A DNA stretch of 64,000 bases from Lachnospiraceae bacterium (GTDB lineage Bacteria; Bacillota; Clostridia; Lachnospirales; Lachnospiraceae). The stretch is from assembly GCA_017399685.1 (NCBI GenBank), contig JAFQBM010000021.1, forward strand, positions 22,388-86,387, written 5' to 3'. The notes under the pieces are model-generated. The model saw nothing but the letters and a program-made list of their open reading frames with translations, made no database searches and was not told the DNA's origin. Of this stretch, positions 9,014 to 17,943 are shown in pieces; position 1 is the first letter of the stretch, and each line of letters opens with the position of its first letter. A program made the translations under genes and the position numbers.

Positions 9014-9919
9014 ATGTTTGATATTTTGATTATTGGTAGTGGTCCGGCAGGTTTGTCAGCGGCAATTTATGCGAAAAGAGCAATGTTTAAGGTTTTGTTG
9101 CTTGATAAACAGGGATTTGGTGGAGGACAGATTATTTCTTCCCATAAGGTAGATAATTATCTGGGATTACCTGGGATGAGTGGATTTGATTTGGCTTTGG
9201 CATTTTGTGAACATGCCCAAAAGTTAGGAGTTGAGATTGAGTCAGCGGAAGTAGTAGAAATTCAGGACAAGCAGGAATATAAAGAGGTGATTCTTTCAGA
9301 TGGAAGAATCATAGAAACGAAAAATGTGTTAATAGCCACAGGAGCAAGACATCGAAAATTAGGTGTTGATGGGGAAGAAACATTTTCTGCCGCAGGAGTT
9401 TCTTATTGTGCTACTTGCGATGGCAATTTTTATAAGGAGAAAGAAGTGGCAGTGGTAGGCGGAGGAGACACGGCTTTAGGAGATGCTTTGTATTTGTCAA
9501 ACTTATGTAAAAAAGTGCATTTGATTCATAGAAGGGATTCTTTCAGAGGGTCTAAAACTGCACAGGAAGAAGTGAGAAAGAAAGAAAATATTATATTACA
9601 CCTTCCTTGGGAGGTAAAGGAAATAGCAGGAGAACAAGGGGTGGAGAAAATCTGTATTAGGAATACAGAATCTTCGGAAATAGAAGAAATTCCTGTTTCC
9701 GGTGTCTTTATTGCAGTAGGAATGCAGCCTATAACGGAGTTTGTGAAAGGTTTGGTGGAACTGGATGCAGGTGGATATATTATTGCCGGAGAAGATGGAG
9801 TTACCAGTAGGGAAGGAATATACGCAGCAGGGGATGTAAGAACGAAGGCATTAAGACAGATAGTAACGGCTGTTTCGGATGGGGCGAATGTAATTCATCA
9901 TATAACAGAATTATTTTAG
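9014..9919 (+). CDS. Thioredoxin reductase-like FAD/NAD(P)H oxidoreductase
   Basis: This 301-aa flavoprotein has the FAD-binding G-S-G-P-A-G-L-S-A-A (residues about 8-17), the redox-active C-A-T-C-D-G (residues about 134-139), the NADPH-binding G-G-G-D-T-A, and the C-terminal FAD motif A-A-G-D-V-R. All TrxR domains are present and the length fits low-molecular-weight TrxB (about 310 aa). It probably transfers electrons from NADPH to a thioredoxin; no trx gene is adjacent. It lies 3 bp after cysK. Whether NADPH or ferredoxin is the donor cannot be told. Confidence 0.88.
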   Translation: MFDILIIGSGPAGLSAAIYAKRAMFKVLLLDKQGFGGGQIISSHKVDNYLGLPGMSGFDLALAFCEHAQKLGVEIESAEVVEIQDKQEYKEVILSDGRIIETKNVLIATGARHRKLGVDGEETFSAAGVSYCATCDGNFYKEKEVAVVGGGDTALGDALYLSNLCKKVHLIHRRDSFRGSKTAQEEVRKKENIILHLPWEVKEIAGEQGVEKICIRNTESSEIEEIPVSGVFIAVGMQPITEFVKGLVELDAGGYIIAGEDGVTSREGIYAAGDVRTKALRQIVTAVSDGANVIHHITELF

Positions 9920-9969
9920 AGCTTTCATTACGGAAGAAATAGAAAAAAGCAGAAATGTTAAAGTAGAAG

Positions 9970-10012
9970 AAAAGACCAATTTAATTCCTCATCGGGAATA
10001 AATTGGTCTTTC
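9970..10012. terminator. Bidirectional terminator between convergent genes
   Basis: AAAGACCAATTTA pairs with the downstream TAAATTGGTCTTT region around a short TCATC loop, with A-rich and T-rich flanks on opposite sides. It serves both the reductase gene and the convergent lipoprotein gene. Confidence 0.75.
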
Positions 10013-10037
10013 GTAAATTTATGAAAATAAATTTAAA

Positions 10038-10712
10038 TTAGTTTAAAGTGATGCTTGAAAGAACGTCATCCATTTCTTTTGATAATGCATCAAAGTTATC
10101 GCTAAGGCAAGTTAACTGAGCAATGTAAGTGTTTGTTCCGTTTACAAAGATTGCCTGTCTGATGTAAGCTGTAACACCCATTGTTCCATCAGGATCTACC
10201 ATTTTAGAAGCATCAAGAGTGAAAACGATGGAAGTACCACAAGCAGTATCGAAGTTGCTTTGGTCGACAAGAGTAGCACCCATGTCTGCATAAGTCTTGA
10301 TGAAGGTATCAGCTGAGCTTTGTAAATCATCAGATGTTAATTCTGTACCAACATCAGTAGCCTGAACGATAAAGTTATCTCCGCTCTCAGCAGAAATCAT
10401 ATAAACTAAAGAAGAACCTTCGATGCTGCTGCTATCTAATGTCCATGCTTCATTTACGGTAAAAGAAATATCACCTAATGTTGTAGAACCAGCGGAAGCG
10501 TTTTCGTCTGAGTTACTATCTTCAGAAGAAGTATCTTCGGTATCTTCAGTGTCTTCAGTATCATCTTCATCTTCAGAGTCTTTATCCTTGTTGTCTTCTA
10601 CCTTAGTGTCTTCTTTGTCTGTCTTCTTGTCATCGCTATCACCACAAGCTGTAAAGCTAAATAGTAATAAAAGAAGGGTTAATAAGTAAGTTAGTTTCAT
10701 TGTCTTTTTCAT
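10038..10712 (-). CDS. Secreted lipoprotein with acidic low-complexity linker
   Basis: This 224-aa protein begins with a lipoprotein signal (lysines, a leucine-rich core, then lipobox F-T-A-C at residues about 20-23), so it should be anchored to the outer face of the membrane. A very acidic linker of about 50 residues with D/E/K/S repeats (EDTEDTEDTSSED) follows. The C-terminal domain (residues about 75-224) has alternating hydrophobic strands typical of small extracellular beta-rich domains in gut clostridia. No enzymatic motif is visible. It has its own ribosome binding site (GGAGAG) and stands alone. Confidence 0.75.
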   Translation of the reverse strand: MKKTMKLTYLLTLLLLLFSFTACGDSDDKKTDKEDTKVEDNKDKDSEDEDDTEDTEDTEDTSSEDSNSDENASAGSTTLGDISFTVNEAWTLDSSSIEGSSLVYMISAESGDNFIVQATDVGTELTSDDLQSSADTFIKTYADMGATLVDQSNFDTACGTSIVFTLDASKMVDPDGTMGVTAYIRQAIFVNGTNTYIAQLTCLSDNFDALSKEMDDVLSSITLN

Positions 10713-11008
10713 TTTTTTCTCTCCTTTCGAAACATGAGTCCTATTCTAATACATTTTCTTTTGGATTGCAAGAAAAAATATTTAAAATATGAATTATTAT
10801 GAATAAAATAAATAATTCGCAAGGATTCATGAGATTTTTTGTTCACTTTTTCTTGACTTCCAAACGGATAAAATCGTTGTTTTTTATTTGCAACCAGATA
10901 AGAAATGTTATATACTTGTTCATAAAGTGTAGAAGTTGATTCACTGGAAAGAATTATGGATAAGTTTGGATGGAGTATGACTTCATTATTATATAGAAAG
11001 GGCAGGAC

Positions 11009-12328
11009 ATGGATTTATTTGAATACATGAGAGAACAGAATAAAGAGAAAGAGTCTCCTCTTGCTTCCAGAATGCGTCCGAAAACTTTGGAAGAGGTGGT
11101 GGGGCAGTCTCATATTATTGGAAAAGATAAATTACTTTATCGTGCCATTGTGGCAGATAAATTGAGTTCTATTATTTTATATGGTCCGCCGGGAACGGGA
11201 AAAACTACGTTAGCTAAGGTGATTGCCGGGACTACCAGTGCTAATTTTGTACCTTTAAATGCCACTACCTCTGGGAAAAAGGATATGGAAGAAGTGGTAA
11301 CCGAGGCGAAGAAGAATTTCGGTGCATATGGAAAAAAGACGATTTTATTTGTAGATGAAATTCATCGGTTTAACAAGGCACAACAGGATTATTTACTGCC
11401 TTTTGTAGAGGATGGAACAGTGGTGTTAATTGGTGCCACTACGGAAAATCCCTTTTTTGAAGTAAATAAGGCATTGCTCTCCCGTTCAAATATTTTTCGT
11501 TTGGAACCTCTTACCAAAGAAGATTTAAAGACATTGATTTTAAGGGCAGTTACGGATGTAGAAAAGGGAATGGGAGCATATGGTGCAAAGATTACAGAGG
11601 AAGCCTTGGAATTTCTTGCAGATGCTGCTGGGGGAGATGCAAGAAATGCGTTGAATGCAGTGGAACTGGCAGTTTTAACAACGAAGAAGAATGAAGAAGG
11701 AGTCTTGCTTTTAGACCTTTCTGTTATGGAAGAGTGTATTCAAAGACGGGCATTAAAATATGACAAAGACGGGGACAATCATTATGATACAGTTTCTGCT
11801 TTTATTAAAAGTATGAGAGGTTCCGACCCGGATGCAGCGGTTTATTATCTGGCAAGGATGTTAGAAGCAGGAGAAAGCATTGAATTCATTGCAAGAAGAA
11901 TTATGATTTCTGCCTGTGAAGATGTTGGGCTTGCAGACTCTAATGCCATTAACGTGGCGGTTTCCTGTGCCAATGCAGTGGAACGGATTGGGATGCCGGA
12001 GGCACAGATTATATTGGCTCATGCGGTGCTTTATATTGCCACTGCACCGAAAAGCAATACTTCATGTATGGCGATAGAACATGCCATGGAAGCAGTAAGG
12101 AAGAAGCCTTTAGGTCAGGTGCCGCCACATTTAAGGGATGCCCATTATTCCGGGTCAAAGGAATTGGGACATACGGGGTATTTATATCCACATATTTATG
12201 AAAATCATTATGTGAAGCAGCAATATCTTCCGGATGCTTTGCTGGGAGAACAATTTTATTTTCCAACCCAGCAGGGAAATGAAAAAGTGATAAAAGAGCG
12301 TTTGGAATATTTAAAAGGTGACGAATAA
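11009..12328 (+). CDS. rarA: Replication-associated recombination protein A (RarA/MgsA AAA+ ATPase)
   Basis: This 439-aa clamp-loader-like AAA+ ATPase acts at stalled replication forks. The N-terminus has S-R-M-R-P-K-T-L-E-E-V-V-G-Q. Walker A is G-P-P-G-T-G-K-T-T (residues about 57-65), Walker B is F-V-D-E-I-H-R-F (residues about 113-120), sensor 1 is G-A-T-T-E-N-P, and a C-terminal helical tetramerisation domain contains R-G-S-D-P-D-A-A. Length equals that of the family. It has its own upstream region and a 50-bp gap to the next gene. Confidence 0.93.
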   Translation: MDLFEYMREQNKEKESPLASRMRPKTLEEVVGQSHIIGKDKLLYRAIVADKLSSIILYGPPGTGKTTLAKVIAGTTSANFVPLNATTSGKKDMEEVVTEAKKNFGAYGKKTILFVDEIHRFNKAQQDYLLPFVEDGTVVLIGATTENPFFEVNKALLSRSNIFRLEPLTKEDLKTLILRAVTDVEKGMGAYGAKITEEALEFLADAAGGDARNALNAVELAVLTTKKNEEGVLLLDLSVMEECIQRRALKYDKDGDNHYDTVSAFIKSMRGSDPDAAVYYLARMLEAGESIEFIARRIMISACEDVGLADSNAINVAVSCANAVERIGMPEAQIILAHAVLYIATAPKSNTSCMAIEHAMEAVRKKPLGQVPPHLRDAHYSGSKELGHTGYLYPHIYENHYVKQQYLPDALLGEQFYFPTQQGNEKVIKERLEYLKGDE

Positions 12329-12379
12329 ATCAGAAGAACGAAGGAAGGAGCAATTACCAATAAAGGTAGTGGATTTTTT

Positions 12380-12715
12380 ATGTATCAGGAAAGAGTAACA
12401 TTATGTGGTGCCAGTGCATATGAGAAGAAATATTATTTAAATGAGGATTTTGAAGGTTTGCCGGAAACCATAAAGGATGAATTAAAGATAGCATGTGTTT
12501 TATATACAGAAGACGTTGGGGGAATTCTGACTTTGGAATTTGATGATGACGGAACCTTGGAATTTGTAACCAATGCAGATGAGGAAGATTTATTGTATGA
12601 TGATATAGGAAGCATACTAAAGATAAAGCAGATGAGAGAGGAAAAGAAAGAACTTTGGGAATCTCTGGAGTTATATTACCGGGTGTTTTTCCTTGGTGAA
12701 GATTTAGAAGCATAA
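12380..12715 (+). CDS. DUF6145-like small acidic protein
   Basis: This 111-aa soluble protein resembles the DUF6145 family of Lachnospiraceae, with Y-Q-E-R-V-T-L-C-G-A-S at the start and T-E-D-V-G-G-I-L-T-L-E-F centrally. It is strongly acidic and has no known function. It sits between rarA and coaX, 19 bp before coaX, and is probably co-transcribed with coaX. Confidence 0.65.
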   Translation: MYQERVTLCGASAYEKKYYLNEDFEGLPETIKDELKIACVLYTEDVGGILTLEFDDDGTLEFVTNADEEDLLYDDIGSILKIKQMREEKKELWESLELYYRVFFLGEDLEA

Positions 12716-12734
12716 AGAAAGGTAGTAAAAATAT

Positions 12735-13499
12735 ATGTTATTAGCAATTGATGTAGGAAATACAAATATTACGATTGGTGTGTATGATGGAGAAAAATTA
12801 GAAGGTATTTTTCGCCTTATGAGTAAGTCTTCAAAGACTTCTGATGAATATGGTGTGATGATAAAAGGAATGTTAGAGGCGAAGGGATTAGACCCGAAGA
12901 AAATAGAAGCTGCCATTATTGCTTCGGTTGTGCCGAATTTGATGCATTCTTTGGTGAGTGGAATTTATAAGTATTTTAATGTGAAGGTAATCAATGTAGG
13001 TCCTGGTATTAAGACCGGAATTAAAATTGGTGCGGAAAATCCGAAGGAAGTTGGGGCTGACCGAATCGTGGATGCAGTAGCCGCCTATGAACTTTATGGT
13101 GGTCCGGTATTGGTGATTGATTTTGGAACTGCCACTACTTATGATTTTGTAACAGAAGATGGAACCTTAAGTGCGGCCATTACTTCTCCGGGAATTCGAA
13201 TTTGTGCCAATGCCCTTTGGAATGAAGCTGCGAAATTACCTCAAATCGAAATCAAAAAGCCGAAATCCATACTGGCAAAGGAAACCATATCCAGTATGCA
13301 GGCTGGTCTGGTGTATGGTTACATTGGACAGACAGAATATATCATTGAAAAAGTAAAGGAAGAGACTAAAATACCGGACTTAAAAGTAGTAGCTACCGGA
13401 GGTCTTGGAAAAATTATTTTTGACGAAACCAAGAAAATCGATGTGTATAACAAGGATTTAACATTAGAAGGATTAAGATTGATTTATAATAAACAGTAA
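12735..13499 (+). CDS. coaX: Type III pantothenate kinase
   Basis: This 254-aa ASKHA-fold kinase phosphorylates pantothenate as the first step of coenzyme A synthesis. Landmarks are the N-terminal phosphate motif [10 protein letters not shown] (residues about 6-15), G-A-D-R-I-V-D-A near residue 107, D-F-G-T-A-T-T-Y-D (residues about 128-136), and the C-terminal A-T-G-G-L-G. Type III enzymes are insensitive to CoA feedback. It begins 19 bp after the DUF6145 gene and precedes dusB, an arrangement common in Firmicutes. Confidence 0.93.
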   Translation: MLLAIDVGNTNITIGVYDGEKLEGIFRLMSKSSKTSDEYGVMIKGMLEAKGLDPKKIEAAIIASVVPNLMHSLVSGIYKYFNVKVINVGPGIKTGIKIGAENPKEVGADRIVDAVAAYELYGGPVLVIDFGTATTYDFVTEDGTLSAAITSPGIRICANALWNEAAKLPQIEIKKPKSILAKETISSMQAGLVYGYIGQTEYIIEKVKEETKIPDLKVVATGGLGKIIFDETKKIDVYNKDLTLEGLRLIYNKQ

Positions 13500-13574
13500 A
13501 ATGAGATGATTCATAGAAGATTCATAGAAAAAAAGAAATAATGTGGGTCATCCAGTAGAAGGGATTTAGAAAGT

Positions 13575-14540
13575 ATGAAGATTGGAGCAATTTCCATAGA
13601 GAATCCTTTGATTCTTGCACCTATGGCAGGCATTACAGATTTACCTTTCCGTTTGTTATGCAAGGAAGAAGGCTGTGACATTTTATATACGGAGATGGTA
13701 AGTGCAAAAGCCATTTATTACGAAAATAAAAATACCATACCTTTGTTAAGTTTAAATTCCAAAGAGCATCCCATCGGAGTGCAGTTGTTTGGGTCGGAGC
13801 CTCAGTTAATGGGAGATATGGCAAAAAAAATTGAACCATTGGGTTTTGATTTTGTGGATGTGAATATGGGTTGTCCAGTGCCCAAAATCGTGAATAATAA
13901 GGAAGGTTCTGCCCTTATGTTAAATCCAAAACTGGTGGGAGAAATTGTTTCTGCCATGGTAAAGGCAACAAAAAAGCCGGTTACCATAAAGATTCGAAAA
14001 GGCTTTGATGACGACCATGTCAATGCAGTGGAAATTGCAAAAATAGCGGAACAAAATGGTGCGGCGGCAGTGGCAGTACATGGACGTACCAGACAACAAT
14101 ATTACAGTGGAGAGGCAGACTGGAAGATTATAAAAGAAGTAAAAAAGGCGGTTTCCATTCCGGTGATTGGAAATGGTGATATTATGGAGGCAGAGGATAT
14201 TATTCGCATGAAGGAAGAAACGGATTGTGACGGTTTTATGATTGGAAGAGGAGCCAAGGGAAATCCGTGGATTTTCAGCCGGGCGAAAAAATACTTAGAA
14301 ACCGGAGTTCTGCCACCAAAACCAGAATTAGAGGAAGTAGTAGAAATGATGAAGAGACATGCTGCTCTTATGTTGGATATCAAAGGAGAGTATACTGCAG
14401 TAAGGGAAATGAGAAAACATTTTGCCTGGTATACGGCAGGATTTAAGAATTCAGCCAAATTGAGAAATCTGGTGAATCAGGTAGAAACTTATGATGGACT
14501 TTTGGAACTGATTGACCTTTGTGACAGCCAAGGGGATTAG
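13575..14540 (+). CDS. dusB: tRNA-dihydrouridine synthase DusB
   Basis: This 321-aa FMN-dependent TIM-barrel enzyme reduces uridine to dihydrouridine in the tRNA D-loop. It shows A-P-M-A-G-I-T-D-L-P-F-R at residues about 14-25, the catalytic cysteine in N-M-G-C-P-V-P-K, K-I-R-K-G, the F-M-I-G-R-G-A-K-G-N-P-W phosphate region, and a C-terminal helical RNA-binding domain. It is 75 bp downstream of coaX. Confidence 0.92.
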   Translation: MKIGAISIENPLILAPMAGITDLPFRLLCKEEGCDILYTEMVSAKAIYYENKNTIPLLSLNSKEHPIGVQLFGSEPQLMGDMAKKIEPLGFDFVDVNMGCPVPKIVNNKEGSALMLNPKLVGEIVSAMVKATKKPVTIKIRKGFDDDHVNAVEIAKIAEQNGAAAVAVHGRTRQQYYSGEADWKIIKEVKKAVSIPVIGNGDIMEAEDIIRMKEETDCDGFMIGRGAKGNPWIFSRAKKYLETGVLPPKPELEEVVEMMKRHAALMLDIKGEYTAVREMRKHFAWYTAGFKNSAKLRNLVNQVETYDGLLELIDLCDSQGD

Positions 14541-14644
14541 AAAGGAAACAAAAGATTGATTTATAAGGTACATGCTCCTGTGAAAAGAAATTTATTGGTT
14601 GCGTGTGTGTTATAGTCGCTATAGCTGTAGAAGGAGAGAATTTG

Positions 14645-14944
14645 ATGAAAAAGAGTAACGATATTCGTACAGAGGAATTGAGTCAGTTGTTTCAGGGAAT
14701 CTTACAATTAAAGACAGAAGAGGAATGTTATCAGTTTTTTGAAGATGTTTGTACCATCAATGAACTTCGTTCCATTGCACAAAGATTTGATGTGGCAGTG
14801 AAATTAAGCAAAAAGCAGACCTATACGGAGATTGAGGAAAGTACAAAGGCTTCCAGTGCCACTATCAGCAGGGTAAATCGTGCTTTAAATTATGGGAAAG
14901 ACGGGTATCGCCTGGTGATTGAGCGGATGAAAGAAGAAAAATAG
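14645..14944 (+). CDS. YerC/YecD family TrpR-related regulator
   Basis: From ATG 14645 (after AGAAGGAGAG) this is a 99-aa helical protein of the TrpR-like YerC/YecD family. It has F-E-D-V-C-T-I-N-E-L-R-S-I-A-Q-R in the first half and the helix-turn-helix Y-T-E-I-E-E-S-T-K-A-S-S-A-T-I-S-R-V in the second. It probably binds DNA as a dimer. The ligand and targets are unknown. Confidence 0.85.
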   Translation: MKKSNDIRTEELSQLFQGILQLKTEEECYQFFEDVCTINELRSIAQRFDVAVKLSKKQTYTEIEESTKASSATISRVNRALNYGKDGYRLVIERMKEEK

Positions 14945-15054
14945 TGCAATTATATGAGGATTGCAATGTGGTACTTTAATTAAGTGAAAAAACCGTGGTC
15001 CAAATAATAGTGAAAAAAATTGGTGAAAAAATAATAAAATTATGGAAAAAATAA

Positions 15055-15083
15055 TTGACAGAAAAGCCCCGATGTAATATACT
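15055..15083 (+). promoter_or_regulatory. Sigma-A promoter of the rplM-rpsI operon
   Basis: TTGACA (15055-15060) and TATACT (15078-15083) are spaced exactly 17 bp apart, about 100 bp upstream of rplM. Confidence 0.85.
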
Positions 15084-15089
15084 ATTCTA

Positions 15090-15186
15090 GTATGTGACGA
15101 GAAAACTACTCAAGCCAAAGCCCCGGTAAAGAGTATTTTCAATACATTTTGATAAAGATTAACGTATTTTTTAAGGAGGAACATCC
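15090..15186 (+). ncRNA. Candidate L13 leader (ribosomal protein autoregulatory RNA)
   Basis: The roughly 97-nt transcribed leader before rplM sits where Firmicutes carry the L13-binding leader. AAAGCCCCGG and surrounding purine-rich segments can form a short structure ahead of the ribosome binding site AAGGAGG. The assignment rests on position and known family practice; I could not fold it reliably. Confidence 0.4.
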
Positions 15187-15621
15187 ATGAAGAGTTATAT
15201 GGCTAGCCCAGCAACAATTGAAAGAGAATGGTATGTAGTTGACGCTACAGGACATACATTAGGACGTTTAGCATCTGAAATCGCTAAGATTTTAAGAGGT
15301 AAGAACAAACCAACTTACACTCCACACATTGATACTGGAGATTATGTAATCGTTGTAAATGCAGATAAGATTCAGGTAACTGGTAAGAAATTAGATCAAA
15401 AGATTTACTACAATCACTCTGATTATGTAGGTGGTATGAAAGAAACTACTTTGAGTGAAAAATTAGCTAAGAAGCCAGAAGATGTTATCTATTTAGCAGT
15501 TAAGGGAATGCTTCCAAAGGGACCTTTAGGAAGAAGCATGATTAAGAAGCTTCATGTATATGCAGGTCCAGAGCACAAGAATGCAGCTCAAAAACCAAAA
15601 GAATTAGAAATTAAGTATTAA
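15187..15621 (+). CDS. rplM: Ribosomal protein uL13
   Basis: This 144-aa protein of the large ribosomal subunit matches the family in length. It has [16 protein letters not shown] near the start and the [13 protein letters not shown] segment near residue 110. The codon use is that of highly expressed genes and differs from its neighbours. It is translated from a strong AAGGAGG site and forms the usual operon with rpsI. Confidence 0.97.
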   Translation: MKSYMASPATIEREWYVVDATGHTLGRLASEIAKILRGKNKPTYTPHIDTGDYVIVVNADKIQVTGKKLDQKIYYNHSDYVGGMKETTLSEKLAKKPEDVIYLAVKGMLPKGPLGRSMIKKLHVYAGPEHKNAAQKPKELEIKY

Positions 15622-15644
15622 TAATAATTAAGGAGGACATTACA

Positions 15645-16037
15645 GTGGCTAAGACAAAATATTACGGAACTGGTAGAAGAAAAAGCAGTATTGCAAGAGT
15701 ATATTTAGTACCTGGTACAGGTAAGGTTACTATTAATAAAAGAGATATGGATGAATACTTCGGTTTAGAAACTCTTAAGTTAATCGTTCGTCAACCATTA
15801 GAAGCTACATCAAATACAGATAAATTTGACGTGTTAGTTAATGTACGTGGTGGTGGATTCACTGGACAAGCTGGTGCAATCAGACACGGTATTTCAAGAG
15901 CTTTATTACAAGTAGATGCTGAATACAGACCTACTTTAAAGAAAGCAGGATTCTTAACAAGAGATCCAAGAATGAAGGAAAGAAAGAAGTACGGCTTAAA
16001 AGCAGCTCGTCGTGCTCCACAGTTCTCAAAGAGATAA
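15645..16037 (+). CDS. rpsI: Ribosomal protein uS9
   Basis: This 130-aa small-subunit protein starts at GTG after AAGGAGG. It has [14 protein letters not shown] near the start and the canonical C-terminal tail A-P-Q-F-S-K-R that reaches the P-site tRNA. The gene is intact although a mobile island adjoins its 3' end; the candidate attachment core covers its last codons and stop, so integration leaves the protein unchanged. Confidence 0.97.
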   Translation: MAKTKYYGTGRRKSSIARVYLVPGTGKVTINKRDMDEYFGLETLKLIVRQPLEATSNTDKFDVLVNVRGGGFTGQAGAIRHGISRALLQVDAEYRPTLKKAGFLTRDPRMKERKKYGLKAARRAPQFSKR

Positions 16038-16038
16038 T
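16027..16038 (+). repeat. Candidate attL core at the 3' end of rpsI
   Basis: CAAAGAGATAAT covers the last sense codons and stop of rpsI and recurs exactly at 26581-26592, at the opposite edge of the island. A tyrosine integrase remnant lies directly beside this copy. Confidence 0.5.
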
Positions 16039-16052
16039 TATCAAGAGATTAC

Positions 16053-16089
16053 AAACCCTCGAAAATCAATACTTTCGAGGGTTTTTCTT
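16053..16089 (+). terminator. Terminator downstream of rpsI
   Basis: A 12-bp perfect stem, AAACCCTCGAAA and TTTCGAGGGTTT, is followed by TTCTTT. If the att interpretation is right, this terminator was supplied by the inserted element. Confidence 0.85.
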
Positions 16090-16430
16090 TATCCAATTCC
16101 AAGCATTTGGTGTTTATTTGGTGTTTTTTCTATCAAAATCTGTTCCATAAGTTCAGCAGTTTTAATACGTGAACTATCTAAGACAGCAGTATAAGTACCT
16201 GCTGTAATCTGAATATCAACATGACCTAAATGCTCTGAAACAATCTTTAAGTCAATTCCATTATTTAGCAATAAAGTAGCGTTTGTATGTCTAAGTTTGT
16301 GTAAAGTCAGATATTCAAAGTCTTTACCTTTTAAGAAACGCTTTAATGAGGTATTAAGACAACTACGGTCTTTATAATTGCCTGTAGAGGAAGTAAACAC
16401 TATTTCGGGATGTTTGAAGTTTGAACCCAT
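16089..16430 (-). pseudogene. Tyrosine recombinase (integrase), C-terminal fragment
   Basis: The 113 residues correspond to the C-terminal half of a phage/ICE-type tyrosine integrase. The H-K-L-R-H motif, S-E-H-L-G-H and the nucleophile tyrosine in T-Y-T-A-V are present. The N-terminal DNA-binding domains and the first catalytic arginine are missing, so it cannot be active. Upstream sequence on the same strand is replaced by an IS91-like relic. It points towards rpsI, as expected of an integrase at the left end of an island. Confidence 0.85.
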
Positions 16431-16432
16431 GC

Positions 16433-16751
16433 AGAAGAACGCTTTCCACGAGAACGGGACATTACATTCTCGTACATTTCTTCCAAAAAAATTTGCTTAT
16501 GTTTAAAATAAAGTTCAAAAAAGAGCATGGTTGCACCACATTCACATTTTAACGGGTTGTAACCAAAAGAAGAAAGAATAGAAGTACGCCATTGGTTAAA
16601 ACTTCTGTAAAATTAGTGCTTTTCACGAGAAACAGCCCGGTGAAGTTTCTTATCAATCTCACGATGACGTGCATAAAGACCACCATAGCGTATCATTTTA
16701 AAGTGTTTTTTCGGGTATGTGTTGAATAAGAAGTTGAATAAAATCCATAAG
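16433..16751 (-). pseudogene. IS91-like (Y2/HUH) transposase, decayed C-terminal part
   Basis: Reading the minus strand gives F-I-Q-L-L-I-Q-H-I-P-E-K, then after a one-base slip in an A-run H-F-K-M-I-R-Y-G-G-L-Y-A-R, then a TAA after S-R-E-K-H, then in frame F-N-Q-W-R-T-S-I-L-S-S-F-G-Y-N-P-L-K-C-x-C-G. The R-Y-G-x-Y-A-R segment and the terminal N-P-L-x-C-x-C-G zinc-binding tail are typical of IS91-family transposases. A frameshift and a nonsense codon mark it as dead. Its insertion probably destroyed the integrase. Confidence 0.65.
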
Positions 16752-16759
16752 GGGCTAAG

Positions 16760-17182
16760 AGAGGACTTAGGAAAAAGGTCTCAAAGAGGATTGCGCATAA
16801 GGAATTGGAACGAAGACAAACAAAAGAATTACAAGAGAAAGCAGATGAGATTAGCAAGAAAACTGCTACTTTAGAAAAAGAGTATACAGATAAAAGAAAA
16901 AAGCTAGATACGGAAATAGCAAATCTTGAGCAAAAAAGAGGCATTGAAAAATCTTTATCAGATATGGATAAAAGAGAAACGCAGTGTATCTCAATAGAGT
17001 TGGAATGCAAGATGTTGGAACTTCAATCTGTAAAATAGGAAATTGTAGAAAATGCTGATAAGGCAAAAGAGGCTGTATTGATACTTGATAGAGTGAAATC
17101 ATTTGTATCTGCATTCAAATTGTTTGCACCTACCATAGAAGAATATGCCAATCAGGTGAAAGCAGAAAAACAATTGATGTAG
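16760..17182 (+). pseudogene. Coiled-coil fragment, possibly of a mobilisation protein
   Basis: An open frame rich in E, K, Q and L runs through K-V-S-K-R-I-A-H-K-E-L-E-R-R-Q, hits TAG at 17036-17038, and continues in frame for about 48 residues (E-Y-A-N-Q-V-K-A-E-K). It has no start codon context and an internal stop, so it is a gene remnant. Long coiled coils of this type occur in the C-terminal part of MobV/Pre-type relaxases of small mobilisable elements; that identification is an inference from composition and context only. Confidence 0.4.
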
Positions 17183-17277
17183 GAAATTCATTTCGTGGAA
17201 TTTTATATGAAATCGGAAAACTGCTTGAGGCATTCAAAGAACTGATAAAAGAAGGCTTATGTTGGTTTCCAAGGATT

Positions 17278-17535
17278 ATGAGGTGGAAAACTTCAAAAGG
17301 CGAGGTTGCACTAGTGTTTAGTGAGAAAAGTAATGGATATTCATATTTGATATATGGATATATGAATGTGGAAACGAAGGAAAATTATTTAAAGGAGACA
17401 GTACAATGGGAGATAAAGGCACAAAATCGTACGAGAACAGCGGAGCAGATGGATGCTAATATTGAGGCGATGGCAAGGGATTTACAGGAGATATTGGGGC
17501 TGAGTGCGGAACAGAAGAGATTGTTGGAGGCGTAG
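17278..17535 (+). CDS. Hypothetical protein or element remnant, 85 aa
   Basis: The frame is open upstream to about 17173 with no good ribosome binding site, so it may be the tail of a broken gene. The end (I-L-G-L-S-A-E-Q-K-R-L-L-E-A) is helical and charged. I do not recognise the family. It is followed by a small GC-rich hairpin, CCGCCT/AGGCGG, at about 17561-17578. Confidence 0.35.
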   Translation: MRWKTSKGEVALVFSEKSNGYSYLIYGYMNVETKENYLKETVQWEIKAQNRTRTAEQMDANIEAMARDLQEILGLSAEQKRLLEA

Positions 17536-17638
17536 GAAGGGAGGTAGTGGAAGGGATACCGCCTAATAATAGGCGGGAATAACGAATTGTATTAACTATA
17601 TTTTACAATGAAATACTAATAAATACTACAAAAACATA

Positions 17639-17681
17639 TTGAAAACGCAGAACATATGTGCTATGATTTTGGTAGCGTTTT
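17639..17681 (+). promoter_or_regulatory. Promoter and possible operator of the restriction-modification operon
   Basis: TTGAAA (17639-17644) and TATGAT (17662-17667) are 17 bp apart. The inverted repeat AAAACGC (17642-17648) and GCGTTTT (17675-17681) brackets the -10 box and could be the operator of the small helix-turn-helix protein encoded next. Confidence 0.5.
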
Positions 17682-17702
17682 AAGAATAGGAGAACAAATG
17701 TG

Positions 17703-17891
17703 ATGGATAATTATATGGAAGATTGGATTGGAATAGACGCAGCAGCAAATTATTTGGACGTAACCAAGGATACAATTAGAAATTGGATTAAAAAAACAGA
17801 TATTCCGGCACATAAAATCGGTAAACTGTGGAAGTTTAAAAGAGTTGAATTGGACGATTGGGTAAAGAGCGGACGTAGTGCGATAGATTAG
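17703..17891 (+). CDS. Small helix-turn-helix DNA-binding protein (excisionase/MerR-like fold)
   Basis: This 62-aa protein consists almost entirely of one winged-helix domain of the HTH_17/excisionase type: I-D-A-A-A-N-Y-L-D-V-T-K-D-T-I-R-N-W near the start, then I-P-A-H-K-I-G-K-L-W-K-F-K, then E-L-D-D-W-V. It starts at ATG 17703 after AGGAGA. It lies 52 bp before the restriction-modification gene in the same direction and is a plausible controller of that operon; an excisionase for the dead integrase is the alternative. Confidence 0.8.
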   Translation: MDNYMEDWIGIDAAANYLDVTKDTIRNWIKKTDIPAHKIGKLWKFKRVELDDWVKSGRSAID

Positions 17892-17943
17892 TGGGATTAT
17901 GTGTTTGAGCACTGATTATTAAGAGCAAGGAGGAGGCTGTTAT

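Noticed and set aside
10423..10689. 88-aa serine-rich plus-strand frame
   Set aside because: It is the complement of the Asp/Glu/Thr-rich linker of the lipoprotein gene; low-complexity shadow.
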